Positions 1 to 6,968 of a stretch of 8,663 bases of DNA are shown in pieces. The notes under the pieces were generated by a model that worked only from the letters and a program-made list of their open reading frames with translations, had not been told where the DNA came from and searched no databases. The stretch is from an uncultured Alistipes sp. (lineage in GTDB: Bacteria; Bacteroidota; Bacteroidia; Bacteroidales; Rikenellaceae): NCBI GenBank assembly GCA_910586375.1, contig CAJUIE010000072.1:1-8663 (forward strand). The letters are read 5' to 3'. A program made the translations under genes and the position numbers. How positions within the stretch are numbered: the stretch's first letter is position 1; each line of letters begins with the position of its first letter.

Positions 1-254
1 GCCTTGTCCACGACCAGAATATCGCCCTCGGCGATGCCCTCGTCCTGCATCGAGTCGCCCTCGACGCGCGCGAAGAACGTCGCTTCGGGATGCTTGACGA
101 CCAAGCCGTTCAGGTCGAGCGAGCCCTCCAGAAAATCATCGGCCGGGGACGGAAAGCCCGCATGTACAGGGCTCTGGGCCAACGGCACGGCCGCAGCTGC
201 ATCCGCCTCGGCCTGTCCCGGACGATATAACTTGATCCCTCGCTTCGCTGACAT
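1..254 (-). CDS. umuD: UmuD-like SOS response S24 autoprotease, polymerase V subunit (3' end outside window)
   Basis: The first 84 codons of a minus-strand gene starting with ATG at 254..252 are visible. The protein matches the UmuD/LexA S24 peptidase layout. A basic N-terminal arm leads to HAGFPSPADDFLEGSLDLN (residues 31-49), whose Ala32-Gly33 pair sits where UmuD self-cleaves; E. coli UmuD has Cys-Gly there. The catalytic serine motif GDSM follows, with Ser68, and then DGD-like turns (EGDILVVDK). The catalytic lysine would lie beyond the left edge. In the family, RecA filaments trigger self-cleavage, and UmuD' then joins UmuC to form translesion polymerase V; umuC is therefore expected further left, but it is not seen here. 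A good ribosome binding site (AAGGAG, 5 nt before ATG) fixes the start. The gene follows the NTPase gene on the same strand after 52 nt, so it may be read through from it. No convincing promoter of its own was found. Confidence 0.9.
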   Translation of the reverse strand, partial: MSAKRGIKLYRPGQAEADAAAAVPLAQSPVHAGFPSPADDFLEGSLDLNGLVVKHPEATFFARVEGDSMQDEGIAEGDILVVDK

Positions 255-259
255 CGGTA

Positions 260-265
260 CTCCTT
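260..265 (-). promoter_or_regulatory. Shine-Dalgarno site of umuD
   Basis: On the minus strand AAGGAG lies 5 nt before the umuD ATG. It is the clearest Shine-Dalgarno match at any start in this window; the other genes have A-rich or featureless leaders, as is usual in Bacteroidota. It decides the umuD start. Confidence 0.7.
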
Positions 266-306
266 TTCCGATGCCTGCTGCAATCCCCGGGCCGAAGAAA
301 TAACGT

Positions 307-3300
307 TTAAAATATGCGTTTATTCACTCTTAACCCTTTTTCCGTTGAGCTACAGGATGAAATATACTTTATATTCGTCAGAATGTCGAGTAACCATATG
401 TTATAATTGTTCTGCTCAAGGGTCGGATGTTTTCGATCATGCGCAGCAATATCACTGTATTGAGACGGCAAAGCAAGCAATAGCGCTTCGATAAAGTCGA
501 AATCCTGAGGATTGTTTCCGATCGCTTGGGCTACGACCGTAATTCGGTCTTCGATATGTTCCGCATTGCCGACGGTAGCAATAAGTGCCGTTCTGCACAA
601 TTGAATTTGTTCGACTGCCAATAAAGCACATATCTTCGTGGCTAATTTATGGTCTTTCTCGATCGTATCGGCATCGAGCGTTTCAATGATTCGGAGTTTT
701 TCGCGGTTATTGAAAACAGGATTTTCCAGAAGACATAATGCAAGTTCTGGCGTACATGTAATATTTCCGACATCGTTCAAATAGTCGGATTTATGGTGCG
801 CCAGATATTTTGCAAAAACAGACGCCTTATGATAAGAAATACTCTTCGTATTTTTATTCGTATATGCAATGATGCGGGCGTTGATAAGAAACTCCAGCCG
901 TTCAGTGTCCAGATCATCGAGATATTCTCCCGATTTTATAATGCAATCAAACGATTCCGCGATGCTTTTGTAGGTTTCGATATTCAGAATATTCGAACCG
1001 ATAAGCGCTGCGAAAAGCAATTGTTTCTCCGCTATTGAATCATCGCAGATCGAACGTCCTAATTCGAAATGGTAATTTTCGAGGTAATGTTGCAGGTGTA
1101 ACGTTGTATTCTTTTCTGAAAATGTAAAATATGCAGCGACATTTTCCCACCGTGGTTCGAGCAGAAATAATTCCATAGCCAAGTCTTTGGCTTCGGCTGC
1201 AATGTTTTCGATGCTCTGAATCCTGTTCGTTTGATCTCGTAAATACTCTCTCTTTTCTTCTGGTTTAATGGTCGCATCGTTCAATATGGTAAGAAGCGCA
1301 TCTTCGTCTTCGTCATTTGCTCCGAGAGAAAATTCATTGATGCAAAACGAAAGATTCTCCTTGATATACGAGGTAACGTATTCGTTAGATACCTTTGCTA
1401 TTCGTGTCAGGTTGATATTGTCTGCATTTATATCGTTTCTTTTATCGAGGTAATGGACGATAATACATATATTATTGCAATTCGGAACATAGTAGTTGTT
1501 GGCTATGATAAAATATAAAAGATCTGAAGATTGGGCATTCACTTGTTCGTATTTCCGTCCCGTCGATAGTGATATTGCTTGCTCCAGTCCGATAGATTCT
1601 ATATGATTCGTCAGAAATGCGTAATTGGCTTCGAGCCATAATTTTTGCTCTTCAAGGAGTTCGGATGGTTTACAGAATTTAAGCCACGCCTCGACTAATA
1701 TGGCGAACTCGTCTTTGTGCGTATGAGCCATAATGGCCGACCAATGACATGCGGAATGGTATCCGATGAATCGTTCTATAAGTTTTTGAGCATGAGTGCC
1801 GTTCTGACAATATTGGGCGATGAAATCCAAAGGAGCGTCTTCCCGCTCGATACGTTTCAGAAGCAATTCGTATTTATCATGCAACTGGTTATCCTCGCTG
1901 TGAAGCATGAGGAAATCGACCAAATGATTGTTCAGCACCACGTCGTTATTGAAAACATACAACGGAACTTTTTGCGCGAAGTTCTCGATTTTATCGATTT
2001 TAGCTTGGTAGCCGCTCGGGATCGTCTGCTTCATGGCCAAGAGTAAATCTCGATCATCTGCCGTAATCGAATCCTCGTAGAAATATGAGATATAGTCATA
2101 GTAATCCTCATCGATATACCCTCGTCGCAAGAAAACATTCAGCATGGGGTTCAATTTCAGTCCCACGAATGTTTCGCTTTGTTCCGTATTGTATAAGGCG
2201 AACAGTTCGTGCAGTCTCAATGATCTGACTCGTCGTTCTTCGTCTGCGATACGCTTTGTCTCTCGCTCGATTTCATCGGGAAGCTCTTCGATTACCTTTT
2301 TACGACTCCAATAGGCGTTCTCTAAATTCAGACGCGATTGATTAAGGTCAAGTTCCCCATTTAGAGAATTATAATAGCGTTCACTATATTGGTAACGTAT
2401 AACGGATGATGATATCATTTTTTCAAAAAGTTCCTCGCTATCGATAATCAAACTAAACCTTTGATATTGACCATTTAATAAAATATATTTAGGATTGACT
2501 GACATTATTGACATAATCCGATATGCGCAAGATTCTCTTAAATCTTTGTTTGTTAAATGAATATGCTGCTTGTAATTTTGGATTTTCGCCTCCAATTGTT
2601 TCTTCTGCTCTTCGATTTGTTTTTGTGCGTCCGCAATAAAGTGAGGTTTGGAGGCGATACATTTGTAGATATCGCCCTTTCTGTTGTGCAGGAGTGCGAA
2701 ATCCCTGGGGAAGTAGTTTTTATAAACTACCACACCCAATAATTTCGTGGGGTTCAATTCGATTTGTCCCATAGCACTAAGCCGGGTGCGATATTGTTGG
2801 TATTCATTAGCGATGTTGCGCAGTAAGCGCATATCATCGATGAAGAAGGCCATTTCTTCCAGATCATCGTCGGCAATATCCGTATAACCGCGTTTTCGTA
2901 ACTCTTTTTTCAGTTGGGCTTTCGAGTTGGAGGGATTGATAACGGGGATAACGGTAGAAATGTAGTCGAAGAATTTGGCTCTTTGAGCATCCTTGAATAC
3001 ATCGTCTTTGACGGCATAAATGAAGACGATATGCCGGCCTATTTCCTTGGATTCATTGACCAGTTGGTTCAGTTCCCTGAGTTTGAGATAGATGTCAGAA
3101 GTGTTGAATCTATCCAAGTCTTCGATAATGACCACATCGTATTTTGTCCGTTGGAAGAAATAGATGATTTCATCCAGATGTTTGTTAAATATAGACGCCT
3201 CTTTTAGCTCGATCTCACCATCTTTTAAATTTAACTTACTTAACTGATAGCCACAATATGTAGATAAAATTTTCCGGATACAAACGAATAATCCAAATAT

Positions 3301-3906
3301 CATATAAACCACACTCAACATATCGAAAATAGAGTTGACAATAGTCCCCCAATCGAATAGTCTGTAAATAACCTCTACACGCAACCAGTCTGGCTCAAAT
3401 GCAATCAGATAGGCAATGAAAAATCCGACGATTCCGGCAGCCCATCGACAAAGACTTCTCTCCTCGAAATGGAAAATACGTTTAATGCGTGAGTTGGGAA
3501 CCGTTGCATACTTTTCCCGATAGATCAGCTGCTGAAGTATGCTGTATTCAATAAGACGGTTGAGTTGTTCAACATCTTCCTTAGTTTTAGTTTTCTTCCA
3601 ATCCTCAGGAAAATCATATGATTCGAGTGTGGCTAATGATATTTGCAAGTATTCGTGTTCTTTATACTGTTGCTGCAAAGTATAAAGAACCGAACTTTTC
3701 CCTGAACCATAGGGACCTGTTAAAGCGATATTCCGAATCTGCTTATCTAAGCAAAGCTTTTCTCCGATCTCTTTGACCGGGAAATATTGGGGCTCATTTT
3801 CTTCGATAAGGGTCGGCATCAGCGTTTGCTGCTGGATATTCACAAGGATAGAATCCTCGAATATCGCTTGGGGCTTTTTTCTTTTAAAACAATGCCAAAA
3901 ACGCAT
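307..3906 (-). CDS. YobI/KAP-like membrane-associated P-loop NTPase, about 1,199 aa
   Basis: This is a large ATPase with the features of the YobI-type P-loop family, related to KAP NTPases. Numbering is from ATG at 3906. Walker A is GPYGSGKSS (64-72), preceded by RNIALT. Two hydrophobic segments (about 155-172 and 193-212) interrupt the fold before Walker B, VVIIEDLDRF (258-267); such insertions are typical of KAP-type proteins and suggest membrane anchoring. A sensor-like strand IVFIYAVKDD (293-302), FFDYISTVIPVINPSNS (312-328) and DDMRLLRNIANEY (357-369) follow. A coiled coil covers about 425-450, a charged helix with READ-like repeats follows, and the long C-terminal part looks all-helical. 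The track-maximal start at 4005 was rejected: a Bacteroides -7 box lies at 3938..3931, so transcription should begin near 3925, leaving ATG 3906 as first usable start. GC is far below both flanks, suggesting transfer. No effector domain was recognised. Family role is not established; a defence function is inference. Confidence 0.8.
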   Translation of the reverse strand: MRFWHCFKRKKPQAIFEDSILVNIQQQTLMPTLIEENEPQYFPVKEIGEKLCLDKQIRNIALTGPYGSGKSSVLYTLQQQYKEHEYLQISLATLESYDFPEDWKKTKTKEDVEQLNRLIEYSILQQLIYREKYATVPNSRIKRIFHFEERSLCRWAAGIVGFFIAYLIAFEPDWLRVEVIYRLFDWGTIVNSIFDMLSVVYMIFGLFVCIRKILSTYCGYQLSKLNLKDGEIELKEASIFNKHLDEIIYFFQRTKYDVVIIEDLDRFNTSDIYLKLRELNQLVNESKEIGRHIVFIYAVKDDVFKDAQRAKFFDYISTVIPVINPSNSKAQLKKELRKRGYTDIADDDLEEMAFFIDDMRLLRNIANEYQQYRTRLSAMGQIELNPTKLLGVVVYKNYFPRDFALLHNRKGDIYKCIASKPHFIADAQKQIEEQKKQLEAKIQNYKQHIHLTNKDLRESCAYRIMSIMSVNPKYILLNGQYQRFSLIIDSEELFEKMISSSVIRYQYSERYYNSLNGELDLNQSRLNLENAYWSRKKVIEELPDEIERETKRIADEERRVRSLRLHELFALYNTEQSETFVGLKLNPMLNVFLRRGYIDEDYYDYISYFYEDSITADDRDLLLAMKQTIPSGYQAKIDKIENFAQKVPLYVFNNDVVLNNHLVDFLMLHSEDNQLHDKYELLLKRIEREDAPLDFIAQYCQNGTHAQKLIERFIGYHSACHWSAIMAHTHKDEFAILVEAWLKFCKPSELLEEQKLWLEANYAFLTNHIESIGLEQAISLSTGRKYEQVNAQSSDLLYFIIANNYYVPNCNNICIIVHYLDKRNDINADNINLTRIAKVSNEYVTSYIKENLSFCINEFSLGANDEDEDALLTILNDATIKPEEKREYLRDQTNRIQSIENIAAEAKDLAMELFLLEPRWENVAAYFTFSEKNTTLHLQHYLENYHFELGRSICDDSIAEKQLLFAALIGSNILNIETYKSIAESFDCIIKSGEYLDDLDTERLEFLINARIIAYTNKNTKSISYHKASVFAKYLAHHKSDYLNDVGNITCTPELALCLLENPVFNNREKLRIIETLDADTIEKDHKLATKICALLAVEQIQLCRTALIATVGNAEHIEDRITVVAQAIGNNPQDFDFIEALLLALPSQYSDIAAHDRKHPTLEQNNYNIWLLDILTNIKYISSCSSTEKGLRVNKRIF

Positions 3907-3930
3907 AAAATCACGATTTTTCAGATTACA

Positions 3931-3938
3931 CAAAAGTA
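3931..3938 (-). promoter_or_regulatory. Bacteroides-type -7 promoter element of the NTPase gene
   Basis: The minus strand reads TACTTTTG, an exact match to the Bacteroidota -7 consensus TAnnTTTG, inside an A/T-rich stretch. A start point a few bases downstream would give a leader of roughly 20 nt before ATG 3906. A clear -33 TTTG box at the usual spacing is not present; the nearest resemblance is TTTATG at 3966..3961, which is a little too far away. The promoter call is therefore good but not complete. Confidence 0.6.
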
Positions 3939-3985
3939 ATATATATTTTACTTTTTTTACCATAAAGAGTTGCATTTCACGGCAT

Positions 3986-3996
3986 AATAGGCTATT
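3986..3996. promoter_or_regulatory. Short palindrome upstream of the NTPase promoter, possible operator
   Basis: AATAG-G-CTATT is a perfect 5-bp dyad around one base, located about 50 bp upstream of the -7 element. Its position would suit a regulator binding site. It is short and AT-rich, so chance occurrence is quite possible. Confidence 0.2.
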
Positions 3997-4005
3997 GTTC
4001 CACAT

Positions 4006-4287
4006 TTTTTCTTTTTCCCTCCAGCGGTTGCCGTCGGGGAAGATAATCCCGCGGCGTGCCTGACGGCCCCTGCGGCTTCGGGCGGAAAAATCATCCTCGG
4101 CGCCGTGAGCGCCTTTCGGTATTTTTCCGACCCTGCGCCTTGTCCGCGTGATTGTCCTCTTCCCGAGGCAACCGCCCTATGCGGGAATAAGTCCTCATCA
4201 CATCATTTCATAACCTGTCGTGCGATGAATCTTAAACCAGACCTTGCACGATGATCGAGACGTGAGACACACGGAAAAAACTGTACG
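4006..4287. other. Divergent intergenic region between NTPase gene and parB
   Basis: About 280 nt hold no convincing gene. Composition changes sharply from A/T-rich (below about 4020) to GC-rich (above), which probably marks the edge of the imported NTPase segment. Most of the interval is taken up by the nested inverted repeat at 4024-4175. Beyond it, TCGTGC (4218-4223) and GCACGA (4246-4251) form a weak 6-bp dyad with a 22-nt loop in the probable parB leader. TATTTTTC at 4120-4127 is one base off the -7 consensus on the plus strand, but has no -33 partner, so the parB promoter could not be placed. Confidence 0.6.
4024..4175. repeat. Nested imperfect inverted repeat, about 150 nt
   Basis: The outer arms pair in five blocks: GCGGTTGCC 4024-4032 with 4167-4175, TCGGG 4034-4038 with 4162-4166, AAGA 4040-4043 with 4158-4161, AATC 4045-4048 with 4150-4153, and CGCGG 4050-4054 with 4144-4148. 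That is 27 matched pairs separated only by one- to four-base bulges. Inside them CGGAAAAAT 4083-4091 pairs with ATTTTTCCG 4121-4129, extended by GGG 4080-4082 with CCC 4131-4133 across a one-base bulge. An inner hairpin GGCGC 4099-4103 / GCGCC 4109-4113 has a 5-nt loop. All three levels share one axis, so a transcript or a single DNA strand could fold into one long stem. Its role is unknown; it is neither a simple terminator (no T tract) nor a recognised RNA family. Confidence 0.7.
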
Positions 4288-4292
4288 ATGTC

Positions 4293-6449
4293 ATGAAGAC
4301 GACACACGAGAAATCGCAGGCTCTGCGGCCGGAGAAGACGTGCATCACCGCTGCGCAGCAACCGGCATGTGCCGCAGGCAGAGATTCCGAAGCCTTGGCT
4401 TCGGAGGAAGCGACGCCCGAAGGCGGACCGACCGAGCCGGTATCGGTCGCAAAGCCGGTTTCGGAGGCTACGACCCCGGAGCCTCTTCCGGGATGCCCGG
4501 AACCGGAGACACGCACGCCGCAGAGCGAGACGGCCTCTGAATCCATCGAGGCGACACCTGCGACGGGAGCTCAGCCCTCGCCGCAAGTCGAGCTGCTGGA
4601 CCTGAACCGTATCGTCACGGGTTCTTACAACCCGCGCAAGGACTTCCGCGAGGATACGCTTCTGGAGCTTTCGGAGAGCATCCGGCAGTCGGGAGTGCTG
4701 CAACCGATCTGCGTGCGACCGCACGAGGACGGTTTCGAAATCGTCTACGGCGAACGCCGCTACTGGGCCGCCGCGATGGCGGGTCTTACGCATATCCCGG
4801 CCCTCGTCCGCGCGCTGACGGATGCCGAGGCCGTGGATGCCGCCATCACGGAGAACCTCCAGCGCGAGGATGTGAAACCCCGCGAGGAGGCCGCCGCCTA
4901 CAAGCTGGCTCTGGAGTCGGGGCGCCACACCGTCGAATCGCTGGTCGGGAAGTTCGGGAAGTCGGAGGCCTACATCCGCTCGCGTCTGAAGCTGTGCGAT
5001 CTGATCGACGCCCTTGCCGAGCAGCTCGACCGCGAGGATATCTCGGTGGGCGTAGCCGTGGAGATCGCCAAATACCCTGCGGAGATTCAGGAACAGGTCT
5101 ACGCGGAGCACTTCGACGACGGATGCCGCGTCTCGTGGCGCAATGCCCGCATCCGGGAGATCGCCCGACGGCTCTACGATCAGTATATGACCAAGCTGGA
5201 GAATTACCGTTTCGACAAGAGCGACTGTACGACGTGCAGCCACAACACGGCCAATCAGGTGCTCTTCCGGGATGAATGCGAGGGCGGGTGCGCCGGGTGC
5301 CAGATGCGCGAGTGCATGGTGCGCAAAAACAACGAATACCTCGTGCAGCAGGCCCTGAAGCTCCTCAAGGAGGACCCGCGCACGATCCTCGCCACGGCGG
5401 GCGACACTCCCGCTGCGGTCCTCGAAGTGCTGGAGAGCGAGGGATACCATGTCGAGGAGCTGGAGTACAGCATCTATTGTTATGATCTGGCGCCGCGGCG
5501 TCCCGAGGAGCCTCAGGCCGCAGCGTACGCCTCGGAGGAGGCATTCTCCGCAGCCCGTCAGCGCTACGAAGCTCTCCTCGACGAGTTCACCGAGCGTACG
5601 CAGAAGCTGGAGTTCGACATCTCGGAGGGCCGCACGCTCAAATACGCCATTCTGGGGGCTCTGGACGTGCAGGTGCGCTACGACGATGTTCCCGAGCAGC
5701 AGGAGACGGTCGATGTGGAGAGCCCGGACGGCAGCAAGCGTCAGGTCCTCGTCACGATCGTGCCGCCCTCGCCGCTGGAGACGCTCGAACGGCAAGACCA
5801 GCGCAACCGGCAAATCTGCTACGAGCATATCACCTCGAAGATGAAGGAGGTGCTGCGGGATGCGAAGGTCTCCAACAAGCCTTTGCAGAAGGAGGAGCGG
5901 CAGATGCTCTACTACGCTATCATGCGCGGCGTGAATGGCGGGCCGCGGTTGCAACAATGCGGGTTCCGGTCCAAAGAGAAGGGGCACTTCACCGTCGAGG
6001 AGCAGTTCGCGGCTGCGGGACGTATCACCTCCAAGCAACAGGCGGCGCTCGTGCGGACCTTCCTGGCGAACTTCTTCCGCGTCGCGGCTCCCGAATCCTA
6101 TTGCACGGATCGGACGCTCGACACGCAGCTGCTGTGCCGCTTCGGGGAGCTGAACTTCGCGGAGCAGAGCCGCCAGGTGCAGCAGGAGTTCCTTGCGGTC
6201 TACGAGAAGCGGCGTGTACGCATCCAAGAGCAGATCGACGACCTGAAGGCGCAGGCGGAGGCTGCCCAGCGCGTGGCCTCGTTGTGCGAGGAGCCCGACT
6301 TCGAACCGGATTTCGAACTCGAGGAGCTGCCCGACATGGAGCCTCCGCAACCCGAGCGGCCGCACGCGGAGCCGCTGCTGTGGCCCGTAGACCCGGAGAT
6401 CGTCCCCGTTACGCACGCACCCGACGAGGCGCTGCGCATGGCAGCCTGA
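4293..6449 (+). CDS. ParB/RepB/Spo0J-family protein with cysteine cluster, 718 aa
   Basis: The N-terminal 1-95 residues are Pro/Glu/Thr/Ala-rich and probably disordered. The ParB core follows. The ParB N domain covers about 99-190 and includes NPRKDF (113-118), LSESIRQSGVLQPI (126-139), the CTP-binding-type motif GERRYWAA (153-160) and ENLQRED (187-193). A helix-turn-helix region follows (about 200-240). After it come six cysteines in a compact zinc-finger-like cluster: C312, C315, C329, C333, C336 and C341. A similar CxxC-x-HN(T/S)ANQ..LF stretch is known from ParB-like proteins on conjugative plasmids. The remaining 370 residues are helical, with an acidic C terminus (EPDFEPDFELEELPD). The protein is about twice the length of chromosomal ParB, and no parA lies in the window. 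It may act in segregation, or in protection or expression of the incoming element. The ATG at 4293 overlaps a two-codon reading frame ATG TCA TGA starting at 4288. A strong terminator follows the stop codon. Confidence 0.88.
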   Translation: MKTTHEKSQALRPEKTCITAAQQPACAAGRDSEALASEEATPEGGPTEPVSVAKPVSEATTPEPLPGCPEPETRTPQSETASESIEATPATGAQPSPQVELLDLNRIVTGSYNPRKDFREDTLLELSESIRQSGVLQPICVRPHEDGFEIVYGERRYWAAAMAGLTHIPALVRALTDAEAVDAAITENLQREDVKPREEAAAYKLALESGRHTVESLVGKFGKSEAYIRSRLKLCDLIDALAEQLDREDISVGVAVEIAKYPAEIQEQVYAEHFDDGCRVSWRNARIREIARRLYDQYMTKLENYRFDKSDCTTCSHNTANQVLFRDECEGGCAGCQMRECMVRKNNEYLVQQALKLLKEDPRTILATAGDTPAAVLEVLESEGYHVEELEYSIYCYDLAPRRPEEPQAAAYASEEAFSAARQRYEALLDEFTERTQKLEFDISEGRTLKYAILGALDVQVRYDDVPEQQETVDVESPDGSKRQVLVTIVPPSPLETLERQDQRNRQICYEHITSKMKEVLRDAKVSNKPLQKEERQMLYYAIMRGVNGGPRLQQCGFRSKEKGHFTVEEQFAAAGRITSKQQAALVRTFLANFFRVAAPESYCTDRTLDTQLLCRFGELNFAEQSRQVQQEFLAVYEKRRVRIQEQIDDLKAQAEAAQRVASLCEEPDFEPDFELEELPDMEPPQPERPHAEPLLWPVDPEIVPVTHAPDEALRMAA

Positions 6450-6473
6450 ACCTTCGAAACGGATATCCTTCCT

Positions 6474-6511
6474 GCGGAGCGGCCCTCGCAAGTGGGCCGC
6501 TTCGCTTTTTT
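6474..6511 (+). terminator. Strong intrinsic terminator after parB
   Basis: GCGGAGCGGCCC (6474-6485) pairs with GGGCCGCTTCGC (6494-6505), giving a 12-bp stem with one G-U pair and an 8-nt loop, followed directly by six T (6506-6511). It lies 24 nt after the parB stop and only 12 nt before the next start codon. It is plus-strand only; the opposite side lacks a T run. Confidence 0.88.
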
Positions 6512-6523
6512 AAATACGACACG

Positions 6524-6952
6524 ATGAAACGAATCTTGAAATTGCTGCAACGAATGATGCGTTGCCGACGCTCCGATTCCGACCGTGCAGCCGGGACGTG
6601 GCGCTGCGAGGTGTGCGGTTCTCGGGCCATCGCCCGCAGGGTCTGGCTCGACAGCAATACGAACCGGCTTCGTTCCGATGCCGAGGAGCGCAGCGACCTG
6701 TGGTGCGACGACTGCCAGGAGCATACCCGCCAGATTCGAGAATGCGACCTGCTGCGCCGTAGCGTAGAGCCGTGGTGGTCGTACGACACGACGATCGAGG
6801 ATCGCCAGGTCGTTACGGGCCTGATCCCCGAGGGCTTCTCTTCTGAGGACGGCGCGCGTGCCTTCCTCGATGCCTGCGCCGCGGTGTGGAACGGAAAGAG
6901 CGGTGCCGAAAAAATCGAGATCTGGCGCTATTTGACCCGCCCCGAAGAATAA
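6524..6952 (+). CDS. Small zinc-ribbon protein of unknown function, 142 aa
   Basis: The protein has a basic N terminus (MKRILKLLQRMMRCRR) and then two CxxC knuckles, C28-x2-C31 (WRCEVCGS) and C61-x2-C64 (LWCDDCQEH), about 30 residues apart. This spacing is typical of a zinc ribbon that could bind nucleic acid or protein. The second half (about 80-142) has no recognised motif: it is acidic and carries the stretch WSYDTTIEDRQVV, then a helical part ending in IWRYLTRPEE. A start at 6524 gives the full protein. An upstream extension in the same frame reaches back inside parB and through the terminator, and was rejected. No Shine-Dalgarno is visible. It starts 12 nt after the parB terminator and ends 16 nt before ardC, so it is probably translated together with ardC. 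Related small CxxC proteins occur beside ArdC genes in Bacteroidales elements, from memory only. Function unknown. Confidence 0.75.
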   Translation: MKRILKLLQRMMRCRRSDSDRAAGTWRCEVCGSRAIARRVWLDSNTNRLRSDAEERSDLWCDDCQEHTRQIRECDLLRRSVEPWWSYDTTIEDRQVVTGLIPEGFSSEDGARAFLDACAAVWNGKSGAEKIEIWRYLTRPEE

Positions 6953-6968
6953 CCCGAAAAATCGTACG

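Noticed and set aside
4..303. A 99-codon plus-strand open frame over umuD
   Set aside because: It is the antisense shadow of umuD; the Ser/Pro/Ala-rich translation has no family features.
335..4018. CTTTTTCC near both ends of the AT-rich segment (about 336 and 4011) as flanking direct repeats
   Set aside because: Eight pyrimidine-rich bases are within chance, the copies do not sit exactly at the composition changes, and no recombinase gene accompanies them.
3773..4063. A 96-codon plus-strand open frame across the NTPase promoter
   Set aside because: It is antisense to the NTPase N terminus and runs through its promoter, with no ribosome binding site or recognisable motifs.
4017..4178. Nested inverted repeat as an intact MITE with CCCT target duplication
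   Set aside because: CCCT occurs on both sides (4017-4020 and 4175-4178), but a 4-base match that overlaps the arm is too weak to claim transposition.
4203..6491. A 762-codon open frame on the minus strand antisense to parB
   Set aside because: It is longer than parB itself but is a shadow produced by GC-biased third positions. Its translation is Leu/Arg-rich without domains, while the plus strand encodes clear ParB motifs.
5957..6523. In-frame upstream extension of the zinc-ribbon gene
   Set aside because: It lies out of frame inside parB and reads through the terminator hairpin; the true protein starts at ATG 6524.
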